64,000 nucleotides of DNA, from NCBI GenBank assembly GCA_011525915.1, contig WYBM01000098.1:1-64000 (forward strand). Direction: 5' to 3'. The notes under the pieces are model-generated. The model was not told the origin of the DNA. It saw nothing but the letters and a program-made list of their open reading frames with translations, and made no database searches. Below, piece by piece: positions 43,450 through 52,732 of this stretch. This DNA comes from Ardenticatenaceae bacterium (GTDB lineage: Bacteria > Chloroflexota > Anaerolineae > Promineifilales > Promineifilaceae). Numbering within the stretch: position 1 is the stretch's first letter; each line of letters starts with the position of its first letter. The position numbers and the translations under genes were made by a program.

Positions 43450-43528
43450 CCGTCATCAGTTTTCAGTAGACTATTTCCAGAGGTAGGCCAGCCCTGAAAA
43501 CTGGTCACGGATGACTGAAAACTGGTAC
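43450..43528. repeat. Heptamer-repeat hairpin (CAGTnnT family), cluster 5
   Basis: CATCAGTTTTCAGTAG at left pairs with GACTGAAAACTGG at right, with a second internal TGAAAACTGGTCA. It lies between the convergent feo operon and the carboxyltransferase gene, a place where a bidirectional terminator would fit. Confidence 0.6.
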
Positions 43529-43561
43529 TAGCCTGTGGGCCTGACGCCTCCAGACGATGGC

Positions 43562-45181
43562 TTACATTCTAAAAGTGCCGTAGCGGTCAGTTGGCAGCGG
43601 CGCGTTCAGGGTGGTGGAAAAGGCCAACCCCAGTGCTATGCGCGTTTGCGCCGGGTCTAGAATGCCGTCATCCCACAAGCGGGCAGTGGCAAAGTATGGA
43701 CTGCTCTCATGATCATACTGGTCCAGAATAGGGCGCTTAAACTCCGCTTCGGCGGCGGCAATGTGGGCCGGGGTGGGGTTTTCCAGTTCGCGTAAGGCCG
43801 ATGCCTGCCCCACCGTCCACAGAACGTTGGCTGCCGCCTCGCCGCTCATGACGCTGATACGACTGTTGGGCCAACTAAACAGGAAACGTGGGTCATAGGC
43901 CCGGCCGCTCATGCCGTAATTGCCCGCGCCGTGGCTGGCGCCGTGCAGCAGGGTGATGCGCGGCACGTTGACGTTGCTCACGGCCGTGACCATTTTGGCC
44001 CCATCTTTGGCAATTCCCCCGTTTTCATACTGCCTGCCCACCATAAACCCGGCAATGTTTTGCAGGAAAAGCAGCGGCGTGCCTCGCTGGCCGCACAACT
44101 GGATAAAGTGTGTGGCTTTCAGCGCTGATTCACTAAACAGTAAGCCGTTGTTGGCCACAATGCCTACCGGAATGCCCAAAATATGCGCAAAGCCACATAC
44201 CACCTGTGGCCCGTAGCGGGCTTTAAACTCGTGCAGACGGCTGCCATCTACCAGGCGGGCAATGACCTCGCGCACGTCATATTGGGTGCGGTGGTCGACA
44301 GGGATGACGCCATACAGCTCTTGCGGATCATAGGCCGGCTCTTCCGGCACATGCATGACCACAGGCATACGCTTGCACCGGTTCAGGTGGGCCACAATTT
44401 CCCGCACTTTAGCCAGCGCTTCATGTTCATCTTCGGCAAAGTGGTCGGCTACGCCGCTAAGACGGGTATGCACATCTGCCCCCCCCAGCTCCTCGGCCGT
44501 TACTTCTTCGCCGGTAGCTGCCTTCACCAACGGCGGACCGCCCAGAAAGATGGTGCCATTGCCCTTGACGATGATCGTTTCATCACACATGGCCGGAATG
44601 TACGCCCCCCCGGCTGTACAACTGCCTAACACCGCCGCTATTTGGGAAATCCCCTTGCCAGACATGCGGGCGATATTGTAGAAGATGCGGCCAAAGTGCT
44701 CTTTGTCTGGGAAGACGTCGGCTTGCAGGTGGAGGAACGCACCACCAGAATCTACCAGATAGATGGTGGGCAGGTGGTTTTCTTCAGCAACCGTTTGGGC
44801 GCGTAGATGCTTTTTGACAGTTTCTGGGAAGTAAGTGCCGCCCTTCACAGTGGGGTCATTGGCAATAATCAGGCATTCCAACCCCTGCACGCGGCCGATG
44901 CCGGTCACAATGCCAGCACTGGGCGCTTCGCCTTCGTGCATCTCCCAGGCGGCCAGAGGCGAAAGTTCCAGGAAAGGGCTGTTTTCGTCCAGGATGGCGT
45001 CAATCCGTTCGTGGACCAGCAGCTTGCCCCGTTTCCGGTGGCGTTCAGTGGTGTGCGGCGGCCGTTCGTGGGCCACCTGCTGCTGCCGCTCGTGTAGTTG
45101 GGCGGCCAGCTTTTGGTTGTGAGCGAAGTTGGTTTTGTATTCCGGGCTGTTGGTGTTGATATGGCTGATCAGTTGACTCAT
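43562..45181 (-). CDS. mccB: Acyl-CoA carboxylase carboxyltransferase subunit (methylcrotonyl-CoA type)
   Basis: A 539-residue biotin-dependent carboxyltransferase. The N-terminal domain has [15 protein letters not shown] and [16 protein letters not shown]. The acyl-CoA site has [32 protein letters not shown] and [15 protein letters not shown], and the C-terminal half has [20 protein letters not shown] and the oxyanion-forming [11 protein letters not shown]. This pattern is that of 3-methylcrotonyl-CoA or geranyl-CoA carboxylase beta subunits (leucine or terpenoid breakdown). The biotin-carrying alpha subunit is not in the window. Confidence 0.87.
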   Translation of the reverse strand: MSQLISHINTNSPEYKTNFAHNQKLAAQLHERQQQVAHERPPHTTERHRKRGKLLVHERIDAILDENSPFLELSPLAAWEMHEGEAPSAGIVTGIGRVQGLECLIIANDPTVKGGTYFPETVKKHLRAQTVAEENHLPTIYLVDSGGAFLHLQADVFPDKEHFGRIFYNIARMSGKGISQIAAVLGSCTAGGAYIPAMCDETIIVKGNGTIFLGGPPLVKAATGEEVTAEELGGADVHTRLSGVADHFAEDEHEALAKVREIVAHLNRCKRMPVVMHVPEEPAYDPQELYGVIPVDHRTQYDVREVIARLVDGSRLHEFKARYGPQVVCGFAHILGIPVGIVANNGLLFSESALKATHFIQLCGQRGTPLLFLQNIAGFMVGRQYENGGIAKDGAKMVTAVSNVNVPRITLLHGASHGAGNYGMSGRAYDPRFLFSWPNSRISVMSGEAAANVLWTVGQASALRELENPTPAHIAAAEAEFKRPILDQYDHESSPYFATARLWDDGILDPAQTRIALGLAFSTTLNAPLPTDRYGTFRM

Positions 45182-45335
45182 GCTTTCTTAAAACCTCGTT
45201 CCAGTGTGGTTAGCGTGTAACTATACCAGACAATCCGCGTTCAAACATGGTATACTCCGGTATTATCCTGGCACCATGGTTTAGCGCGTTTTTACTCGCA
45301 GTCTACCCCGGATAGTGTAAACTTGGCAGGCCCAT

Positions 45336-45842
45336 ATGACCTTAAGCAGCGCCATGTTAACCCAATTTTTGGCAGAACATCAGATAGATGCTGACGTACT
45401 GTTTTTACAGGTAGACACGCCCACTGTACAGGCCGCTGCAGAGGCTTTAGATGTGCTGCCAGAGCAGATCATCAAGTCGGTGTTGTTTTTAGCAGACGGG
45501 GTGCCGGTGGTGGTGATTGCCAGCGGGCTGGCACGCTTGAGTTACAAACTGCTGGCAGACCATCTGGGAATGTCGCGGCGGCGCGTAAAAATGGCCGGGC
45601 CGGCAGAGGTTCTGGCACACACCGGGTACGTGGCCGGATCAGTACCGCCGTTTGGGTACCGGCAGCCCATTCGCACCATCGTGGAAACGGCCGTGACTCA
45701 ACTCCCTTATGAGCCCATTTACGGCGGCGGCGGTGACATAAACGCCCTGCTTAAACTGACAGTTGCTGAATTGCAGCGGGTGGTTGGGCCAGAAAAAGCC
45801 ACGTTATTATTAAGCGCTGAACCGCCCTCCGTTGACGGATGA
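45336..45842 (+). CDS. YbaK/EbsC-family aminoacyl-tRNA deacylase
   Basis: A 168-residue YbaK-fold protein (EQIIKSVLFLADGVPVVVIASGLARLSYK is the usual start of the core; the VPPFGYRQPIRTIVETAV loop and GGGGDINALLKLTVAEL end follow). Relatives hydrolyse mischarged Cys-, Ala- or Ser-tRNA. The exact specificity cannot be told. It is divergent from the carboxyltransferase gene and converges on the dehydrogenase gene, whose stop lies two bases away. Confidence 0.82.
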   Translation: MTLSSAMLTQFLAEHQIDADVLFLQVDTPTVQAAAEALDVLPEQIIKSVLFLADGVPVVVIASGLARLSYKLLADHLGMSRRRVKMAGPAEVLAHTGYVAGSVPPFGYRQPIRTIVETAVTQLPYEPIYGGGGDINALLKLTVAELQRVVGPEKATLLLSAEPPSVDG

Positions 45843-45844
45843 CG

Positions 45845-46882
45845 CTAACCGTCTACCGACAATACCAGTTTACCCATCACATCATTTGTTTTCAGGCGTT
45901 GCAGAGCGGTCAACCCCTCGCTTAGCGGGTAAATAGTGTCAATAATGGGGCGCAAACGGCCGTCAAACACCATGGCCATCACCTGTTCATAGTCCGTATG
46001 GGTGCCCATGGTGCTGCCCAGGATGCTCAGGTGTTTGCCAAACATCAGCCGGTTATCAAACTCAAACTTCGCACCGCTGGTGTTGCCCACAGTCAGCAGC
46101 CGCCCGCCGCGCTTTAAGGCCCGCAGCGACGTGTGGTACGTGGCGGCACCGACATTGTCTATAGCCACGTCTACCCCCATGCGGTTGGTCAGTTTAAAGA
46201 TGGCTTTGCCCCAATCCTCTTCCTGACGGTTAATAGTGATATCGGCGCCTAACTGCCGGGCCAGGGCCAGCTTTTCGGTGGAAGAGCCCACAACATAGAT
46301 GCACCCGGCGCCGGCTAATTTGGCAATCTGAATGGAAGCGGTGTTCACGCCGCCACCTGCGCCTACAATCAGCACCGTTTCCCCGGCCTTAAGGCCGCCG
46401 CGTTGGATGAGCGAATGCCAGGCGGTGACAAAAACCAGCGAAGCCGCAGCTGCGGCGGCAAAGGAGGCGTCATCGGGCATTTTTACCAGGTTGCGGGCTG
46501 GCACGGCCGCGTACTCGGCAAAAAAGCCGTCCACATGTTCGCCCATGATGGCAAAGGCATCGGTCATGTTATCCTGGCCTGTGCGCGCAAAATGATCTTC
46601 GGGGTCCCAAAGGGTAGGGTTAACGGCTACCCGGTCGCCAACCTGTACACGGGTCACATGGGTACCCACCGCGGCCACGACGCCGGCGCCATCACTGCCC
46701 ATAATGTGGGGCAGCTTCAACCTGAGCCCAGGCCACCCGGCCAACACCCATAAATCCAGCCGGTTTAAAGCGGCTGCTTTCACATGCAGCAGTACCTCGT
46801 CCGGGCTGATCTCCGGTTGTGGTACGTCACAATATTCAACCTGATCCAAGTCGCCGTGTTGGTGAAAAACAAGTGCTTTCAT
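45845..46882 (-). CDS. Zinc-type alcohol dehydrogenase / quinone oxidoreductase (MDR family)
   Basis: A medium-chain dehydrogenase/reductase with the catalytic N-terminal barrel (GSDGAGVVAAVGTHV) and an NAD(P) Rossmann fold with VLIVGAGGGVNTASIQIAKLAG. The structural zinc cysteine cluster is absent, and the catalytic ligands are incomplete (N-R-L-D-L in place of C-H-x-D), so it is nearer to quinone oxidoreductases. The ATG at 46882 gives the family-like start MKALVFHQHG; another ATG lies two codons earlier. The substrate is unknown. Confidence 0.85.
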   Translation of the reverse strand: MKALVFHQHGDLDQVEYCDVPQPEISPDEVLLHVKAAALNRLDLWVLAGWPGLRLKLPHIMGSDGAGVVAAVGTHVTRVQVGDRVAVNPTLWDPEDHFARTGQDNMTDAFAIMGEHVDGFFAEYAAVPARNLVKMPDDASFAAAAAASLVFVTAWHSLIQRGGLKAGETVLIVGAGGGVNTASIQIAKLAGAGCIYVVGSSTEKLALARQLGADITINRQEEDWGKAIFKLTNRMGVDVAIDNVGAATYHTSLRALKRGGRLLTVGNTSGAKFEFDNRLMFGKHLSILGSTMGTHTDYEQVMAMVFDGRLRPIIDTIYPLSEGLTALQRLKTNDVMGKLVLSVDG

Positions 46883-46952
46883 AAGCATGAATGATAGACA
46901 GCCTTCTTAAATATGCAAGTTTGTTGCTTCTCCTTTACGAACAGCTACCAAC

Positions 46953-47531
46953 TTGACAGCGGCGTTTAATTTGCTCTTGTCCGTACCCGGTAATTCTGGT
47001 AAGTTGGAGGCTGTGAAAACGATCAGGCAGCACGTACATGGTAAACTATTTTCGGCCAACGGCCGTACGGCTTTCTTGCTCCTTAATCCATCCCCAGAGG
47101 CTAAAACGGCCGCCTCACATTACCTTTGTTTTGCACTGGTAGTAGCGGGGCCGGAAGATCACATTTTGCCCGCACTCATCAAGGATGATTGGGGCAATGA
47201 GCGGCGCGGGCGGGATGTGTATGCCTGGCTTGAAGACGAAGGATATCGTTTCCCACGGTCGGAAATCTTTGGTTTTAATGTGGATGGCGTCGAAACGCAA
47301 TGCTTTATACGGGCAATAGATATGGTTGCTCACTTTCCTTGTTATGTGTACCGGGTTCCCCATGCACCGGTGGCTGAAGGGATACTGTTAGACGCCATAT
47401 TACTGCCAGATGAATCTGTGACTCAGCCACAAAAGGCGCAACGGCCGTTGTCCCTATCACGGCCATTGCGCCATGCCGCTGTGGCCTGGTGGTATGTTCA
47501 TCCGGCGATGACCACCTTTGATATGGCCTAA
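46953..47531 (+). CDS. Hypothetical protein, 192 aa
   Basis: An apparently soluble protein with no domain that I recognise. It is moderately rich in aromatic and small residues (GRDVYAWLEDEGYRFPRSEIFGFN). The assigned start is a TTG at 46953 without a clear ribosome binding site; a GTG at about 47012 is an alternative. It contains ACGGCCGT sites like the core genes, so it is probably native. Confidence 0.5.
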   Translation: MTAAFNLLLSVPGNSGKLEAVKTIRQHVHGKLFSANGRTAFLLLNPSPEAKTAASHYLCFALVVAGPEDHILPALIKDDWGNERRGRDVYAWLEDEGYRFPRSEIFGFNVDGVETQCFIRAIDMVAHFPCYVYRVPHAPVAEGILLDAILLPDESVTQPQKAQRPLSLSRPLRHAAVAWWYVHPAMTTFDMA

Positions 47532-47596
47532 ACTGTGAACCGCAACCCACAGATTTTGGATTACGGCCTGCGGACTACGGCATTCGGGTTACAAAA

Positions 47597-48556
47597 ATGA
47601 ACCTACAGCGCTGCCCATTCATCTGGTTGTTTGGCTGTTTTCTGGCCGGTATGCTCATGCTGTGGGTTGGGTCCACGCAAACCACCGGAGCACGGCCGTT
47701 GTTTGCCGCTGCCGCCCAACCAGAGTCCTCGACCCTGTCACCAATCTGGGGGCCAGACATTCAACAATGGTCAGCCCATGTGGCCGTATTGGCCGATGCT
47801 TATGGGCTGGATCCAGATTTTATTGCTGCTGTTATTAAAGAAGAATCGAACGGCCGGGCTGACCTGGTGAGCGAGGCCGGTGCTGTGGGTTTGATGGGGG
47901 TTATGCCGTCAGGCCCTGACATGGAATGGCGGCCAGTGAGCGAAGAACTGCAAAACCCGGCCGTGAACTTACGTTGGGGGGTGGGTATACTGGCGGAAAT
48001 TGTGCAGCAGGCGGGGGGTGACTTGTTTGCCGCGCTGGCCGCCTACAGCGGTGGCTGGGATCAGGTCAATAACCGTGTGCCCCGCGCGTATGCTGCTCGT
48101 GTGCTGGATAATTATGCTCAGGCTGTTATGGCCCGTAACGGCCAGACGCCAGACATTGCTTCACAATGGACCATTGCCGTTGAAATAAAACGAGGCCATG
48201 TGCCCAATGAACCGCTGCTGGTGCTGGGCGAGCAGACAGAAACCAGTATGCACCTGTTCGGTAAACACATTGTGTACAATTCTGTAGATGCCACGGGCAA
48301 GGCTTATTATGTTGTTGGGTATGCTGTGCCGTTGGCGCTGGTATCTCCGTTACATCCTGATCACGACGCGATTATGGTGAGTCAGGGCAGTGAATTCCCT
48401 CATTACCAGCCCGCCCCACCAGAGCAGGCAGATGTAAAAACAGACAGCAGTAATCTACACATCATGATAGCCTGCCTGCCCAGCCTGGAGCGTTTGCGTG
48501 GGCAGTCTAGCACACGCTGGTTTGCCCCCTCGCAGTGCCCTTCCGCGCATCGTTAG
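47597..48556 (+). CDS. Lytic transglycosylase-like protein (SLT fold)
   Basis: A signal or anchor segment (about 10-28) precedes an SLT domain (about 55-180). The catalytic glutamate is in VIKEESNGRADLVSEAGAVG, followed by GLMGVMPSG and a late AYSGGWDQV (N-A-G-x-x-V site changed to S-G-G). The ~130-residue C-terminal part is beta-rich and unassigned. It would cleave peptidoglycan glycan strands in the cell envelope. Confidence 0.82.
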   Translation: MNLQRCPFIWLFGCFLAGMLMLWVGSTQTTGARPLFAAAAQPESSTLSPIWGPDIQQWSAHVAVLADAYGLDPDFIAAVIKEESNGRADLVSEAGAVGLMGVMPSGPDMEWRPVSEELQNPAVNLRWGVGILAEIVQQAGGDLFAALAAYSGGWDQVNNRVPRAYAARVLDNYAQAVMARNGQTPDIASQWTIAVEIKRGHVPNEPLLVLGEQTETSMHLFGKHIVYNSVDATGKAYYVVGYAVPLALVSPLHPDHDAIMVSQGSEFPHYQPAPPEQADVKTDSSNLHIMIACLPSLERLRGQSSTRWFAPSQCPSAHR

Positions 48557-48596
48557 GATTGTCAACTACCAATGGACAGTTAATAATTAAGCCATT

Positions 48597-49352
48597 ATGC
48601 CAACGCCATTTATGCATTTGCACATTGCGGAGCAAATTCGCCAGGAGGCGATAAATCAGGGAAACGGCCGTTTGGTTGACGCCTTGATGATGCAGTGGCC
48701 TGCCTTTTACCTGGGCAGTGTAGCCCCGGATATCAACGCCATCAGCGATATTCGCCGCGCCGAGACCCATTTTTATGATTTGCCGCCGCTGCCGGACCAT
48801 GATGCTTATCCGGAGATGCTGGGGCAATATCCACACCTGGCAAACCCGGCGCAGCTGCCTGGTGATCAGGCAGTGTTTGTGGCGGCCTACAGCGCTCACC
48901 TGATGCTTGATCTTATCTGGCTGCGGCAGATCGTATGGCCTTTTTTCTTCCAGGCGGAACATCTTGGCCCGCCAGCGCAGCGCCGCTTGCTGCACTTTGT
49001 TTTGTTGGCCTACCTGGACACGCTGGCGCTGGCGGCGCTGCCGGCCACGGCCGTGACCACCCTGGCCAATGCCTGCCCTTATGCCTGGCTGCCCTTTGCC
49101 CCAGACAAGCTGCTGGTTCAATGGCGTGATATGCTGGTGGCCCAGCTGCAGCCTGGTGCGCCCGTCCACACGGTGGAAATTTACGCTGGGCGGCTGGGTA
49201 TGTCTGCCGCCGAGTTTGCGGCCGCCTTGCATGATCCCGCCTGGATGACCGAACATGTCTTTGGCAAGCTGCCTGTCGCCGAGATTCAAGCCATTGTGCA
49301 AACGGCCGTACCACAGAGCATCCAATTGATTCGTGATTATTTACAGATGTAG
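48597..49352 (+). CDS. Zinc-dependent phospholipase C-like protein
   Basis: The 251-residue protein starts with MPTPFMHLHIAEQI, the histidine-containing start of the zinc-dependent phospholipase C/S1-P1 nuclease-like family. Later GSVAPDI, RAETHFYD and AYSAHLMLD supply the expected H and D ligands. The protein is helical and lacks a signal peptide, unlike secreted phospholipases. Many such proteins in bacteria are intracellular with unknown substrate. Confidence 0.75.
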   Translation: MPTPFMHLHIAEQIRQEAINQGNGRLVDALMMQWPAFYLGSVAPDINAISDIRRAETHFYDLPPLPDHDAYPEMLGQYPHLANPAQLPGDQAVFVAAYSAHLMLDLIWLRQIVWPFFFQAEHLGPPAQRRLLHFVLLAYLDTLALAALPATAVTTLANACPYAWLPFAPDKLLVQWRDMLVAQLQPGAPVHTVEIYAGRLGMSAAEFAAALHDPAWMTEHVFGKLPVAEIQAIVQTAVPQSIQLIRDYLQM

Positions 49353-49370
49353 AAGTTGGACACTTAAAAG

Positions 49371-51083
49371 ATGAACACACCTATGCCCACACTTGTTGAA
49401 CCCCGACGCACCATTCAGGCACGTTTCCCAGACGGCCGGGCCTTTGAAGCTGAAAGAAATACGCCTCTGGAGGTGTTTATACAAACGGCCAATATGCCTA
49501 CCAATGGCCCCGTTGTGGCCGCGCTGGTGAACGGCCGTTTGCGTGAGCTTTCTATTCCCCTGGAAACAGACGCTGACCTGACGCCGGTGACAACAACCGA
49601 TTCCGATGGTTCACGCATTTACCGTCGTTCCCTTTGTTTTCTGATGATCGTAGCGGCCGCCGAGATATTTCCGCAGCAAAGCATCACCATTATGCACTCT
49701 ATGCCCTTTGGTGGTTATTATTGCGAGTTTGACGGCCAAAAAGCCATAGAGGCTAATCTGGTCCGGCTAAAGCAGCGCATGCGCGAACTGGTGGAGGCAA
49801 ATTTACCCATTCACCAGGTAAAGATGCCTTTAGAAGAGGCGCTGCAATTTTTTCGGGACTGCGGCGATGAAGAAAAGGCTACCCTGTTTGCCAAACGGCG
49901 CAAAGATTACCTGACGCTGTATGAATTAAACGGTGAGCGCGATTATTTTCATGGATTTATGGTGCCACGCACCAGCTACCTGAATTTGTTTGACTTGCGC
50001 CTGTATAACAATGGGTTTATCTTGCAATTTCCCCGCCGCCACCAGCCAGATGCGTTGCAGCCTTTTGAAGATGAACCGGTGCTGGCGCAAATATTCCAGG
50101 AGTATGATCGCTGGCTGCAAATCATTGGCATGTCACGCGTGGCCGCCTTAAATGATGCGTTGCATAACGGCCGTATTGTTGAAGCCATTCTGGTGGCTGA
50201 AGCGCTGCACCAGCGCCAGTTAGCCCGTATTGCCAATGAGATTGCCGCCCGGCGCCCGGCTGTAAAGTTTATCTTTATCTCCGGCCCTACCTCGGCTGGT
50301 AAAACAACGTTCAGCAAACGACTGGCTATCCAACTGTTAGCGTATGGCATTCACCCTGTTACGGTGGGTATGGATGATTACTTTGTCAACCGGGATGACA
50401 CGCCGCGTGATGAAAATGGTCACTATGATTTTGAAGCGTTGGCGGCCGTGGATGTCCCTTTGTTTCGGCATCACATGCAGCGTTTACTCAAGGGGGAAAC
50501 CATCATCCGGCCACGTTACAACTTTCGCACTGGCTTGCGTGAAGAGGGTGATTCGCTGGCCATAAACCAGGACCATGTGATTCTGGTGGAAGGGATTCAT
50601 GGCCTGAATCCACGTCTGGTAGAAGGGGTGCCCACCACGGCCGTTTACCGCATCTTCATTTCGGCCTTCACCCAACTCAACCTGGACAAGCACAATCGTG
50701 TACCCACCACCGACACGCGCCTGCTGCGCCGCATTGTGCGTGATGCTACACACCGGGGGTATACGGCCGCCGATACCATCGGCCGTTGGCCCAGTGTCCG
50801 CCGCGGCGAAAAACGGCATATCTTTCCGCATCAAAATAATGCCGACGTTTTTTTTAACTCTGCCCTGGTATATGAACTGGCGGCGCTAAAACCCTTTGCC
50901 GAACCGTTGTTATTGCAGGTAGAACCAGGCACTCCAGAGCGGGTAGAGGCCAACAGACTGCGGGCCTTTTTACAATGGTTTGATCCCTTGCCGGCAGAGC
51001 TTCGGGCCCTTATTCCCAGTGATTCTATCTTGCGGGAGTTTATGGGCGGGTCTATCTTACAAGAGTACGAGCCGGGTAAATAG
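49371..51083 (+). CDS. udk: Nucleoside (uridine) kinase with N-terminal TGS domain
   Basis: The 570-residue protein has a TGS domain (about 12-72, ARFPDGRAFEAERNTPLEV), a threonyl-tRNA-synthetase-like second domain (about 75-215), and a P-loop uridine kinase domain. The P-loop is GPTSAGKTT beginning at Gly305, followed by VGMDDYFVNRDDTPRDENG and PRYNFRTG. This three-part form is found in many Firmicutes and Chloroflexota and phosphorylates uridine or cytidine. It probably forms a unit with the phospholipase-like gene 18 bases upstream. Confidence 0.88.
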   Translation: MNTPMPTLVEPRRTIQARFPDGRAFEAERNTPLEVFIQTANMPTNGPVVAALVNGRLRELSIPLETDADLTPVTTTDSDGSRIYRRSLCFLMIVAAAEIFPQQSITIMHSMPFGGYYCEFDGQKAIEANLVRLKQRMRELVEANLPIHQVKMPLEEALQFFRDCGDEEKATLFAKRRKDYLTLYELNGERDYFHGFMVPRTSYLNLFDLRLYNNGFILQFPRRHQPDALQPFEDEPVLAQIFQEYDRWLQIIGMSRVAALNDALHNGRIVEAILVAEALHQRQLARIANEIAARRPAVKFIFISGPTSAGKTTFSKRLAIQLLAYGIHPVTVGMDDYFVNRDDTPRDENGHYDFEALAAVDVPLFRHHMQRLLKGETIIRPRYNFRTGLREEGDSLAINQDHVILVEGIHGLNPRLVEGVPTTAVYRIFISAFTQLNLDKHNRVPTTDTRLLRRIVRDATHRGYTAADTIGRWPSVRRGEKRHIFPHQNNADVFFNSALVYELAALKPFAEPLLLQVEPGTPERVEANRLRAFLQWFDPLPAELRALIPSDSILREFMGGSILQEYEPGK

Positions 51084-51215
51084 AAGCGTGGCCAGCGTAG
51101 TGTGTATGAACCTATACAACATTTTTAAGGTAGATTGTGGTAATTTGCCCCACCCTTACCTTGGTTGTTCCGGATACAATGGACAGGTTACGATGAAAAC
51201 GCAAGGAGAGACATT

Positions 51216-52463
51216 GTGAGCGATTTAGAAGCCATACAAGAGCATTATGAAACCTACAAACGCATGGGTCTAACATTAAATATGCAGCGAGGCCAGCCCA
51301 GCGATGCTGACTTTGACCTGTCTAATGATCTGCTGACCATTGTTAACGAAGATACGCTGCTGACACCCAGCGGTATTGACATTCGCAATTATCCGGGTGG
51401 TGTAGCCGGGTTGCCAGAGGCGCGGGCCTTGTTTGCCACGGTGCTTGGGGCGCGCCCGGAAGAGATGGTGGTGGGCAACAATGCCAGCCTGGAATTGATG
51501 TCCACTGTTCTCATGTGGGCTTTACTGCGTGGCATGAAGGACAGCGATAAACCCTGGGTTGGGCAAAAGCCTAAAATGATCGTTACCGTTCCCGGTTACG
51601 ACCGGCACTTTTTGCTGCTGGCCCAGCTGGGTTTTGAGATGGCGCCGGTGACCATGACACCTGATGGTCCAGATATAGAGGCTGTAGAGAAGCTGGCAAA
51701 AGATGACCCCACGGTAAAAGGGATCTTCTTTGTGCCCACTTACAGCAACCCTACGGGCGAGACAATAACAGCGGCGGTGGCCCAACGGCTGGCCAGTATG
51801 GCCACCGCCGCGCCTGACTTCACTATCTTTGCTGATGATGCCTACCGGGTTCACCACCTGACAGAAGACCATGCTTCCCCACCTGACCTGCTGCGCGCTT
51901 GTGAGGCGGCCAGTAACCCGGACCGGGTTTATGTTTTTGGTTCCACCTCTAAAATGACTTTTGCCGGTGGCGGTGTAGGCTTTTTTGCCTCCAGCATCGC
52001 CAATATTAACTATATTACGTCTTTGATGGGGGCGCAGTCCATTGGCCCCAATAAGATCGAACAATACCGCCATGTGCGCTTCCTGCAAACATACCCAGGA
52101 GGCATTCCCGGGCTGATGCGCGCCCACGCGGCGCTGCTGCACCCCAAGTTTACGGCCGTAGACAGGGTACTGTCACGCGAATTAGGCGGCAGCGGCCTGG
52201 CCACATGGACAAACCCTAAAGGTGGCTACTTTATCAGCCTGGATACAACACGGCCGGTAGCCGACCGGGTGGTAACACTGGCCAATGCGGCGGGCGTTTC
52301 TCTGACGCCGGCCGGCGCCACCTATCCATTTGGCCTGGACCCCCACAATAGCAATATACGGATAGCCCCCAGCCGCCCCCCGGTGGCTGAGGTGGAACAG
52401 GCCATGGCTGTGGTGGCCGCTTGCATCAAACTGGCCTCAGCAGAATATGATCGGAAGCACTGA
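51216..52463 (+). CDS. PLP-dependent aminotransferase (aspartate aminotransferase Ic-like)
   Basis: A fold-type I aminotransferase with Lys246 in STSKMTFAGGGVGFF as the PLP lysine, YSNPTG before it and FADDAYRVHH (the PLP-contact Asp). The N-terminal MQRGQPSDADFDLS and IDIRNYPGGVAGLPEAR are the pattern of the Ic aspartate aminotransferase class. The GTG at 51216 has AAGGAGA upstream; the open frame extends to 51165. A strong terminator follows. It probably transfers the amino group of aspartate or a related acid. Confidence 0.87.
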   Translation: MSDLEAIQEHYETYKRMGLTLNMQRGQPSDADFDLSNDLLTIVNEDTLLTPSGIDIRNYPGGVAGLPEARALFATVLGARPEEMVVGNNASLELMSTVLMWALLRGMKDSDKPWVGQKPKMIVTVPGYDRHFLLLAQLGFEMAPVTMTPDGPDIEAVEKLAKDDPTVKGIFFVPTYSNPTGETITAAVAQRLASMATAAPDFTIFADDAYRVHHLTEDHASPPDLLRACEAASNPDRVYVFGSTSKMTFAGGGVGFFASSIANINYITSLMGAQSIGPNKIEQYRHVRFLQTYPGGIPGLMRAHAALLHPKFTAVDRVLSRELGGSGLATWTNPKGGYFISLDTTRPVADRVVTLANAAGVSLTPAGATYPFGLDPHNSNIRIAPSRPPVAEVEQAMAVVAACIKLASAEYDRKH

Positions 52464-52538
52464 TACATTTTAAGGCCCAAATAGGTACAAACGCCGTATT
52501 GCTTTTTAGATACGGCAAAGGCACAATTGCCTAAAGAT

Positions 52539-52575
52539 GTGGCGCTCCCTGGGAGTGCCACAACAACTTTTTGTT
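52539..52575 (+). terminator. Rho-independent terminator after the aminotransferase gene
   Basis: GTGGCGCTCCC pairs with GGGAGTGCCAC (one G-U pair) around a single T, followed by AACAACTTTTTGTTTT. The rest of the 52464-52732 gap holds a GGGTTCGTTCAAAAATAA segment also present near 12450 and 39762, and no gene. Confidence 0.8.
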
Positions 52576-52732
52576 TTAGGTGAGTGTTACTTCTAAGGTG
52601 GCAGCCGCCGCGGTGAATATAATTTCTAGACGATTATGTAGGACTCAGCGGTACAGTTCCTATGGGTTCGTTCAAAAATAACTATTGTAAACGAGCCCTA
52701 TGTGGCTCAACCGGGCCCAGAGGAGAATTGCA

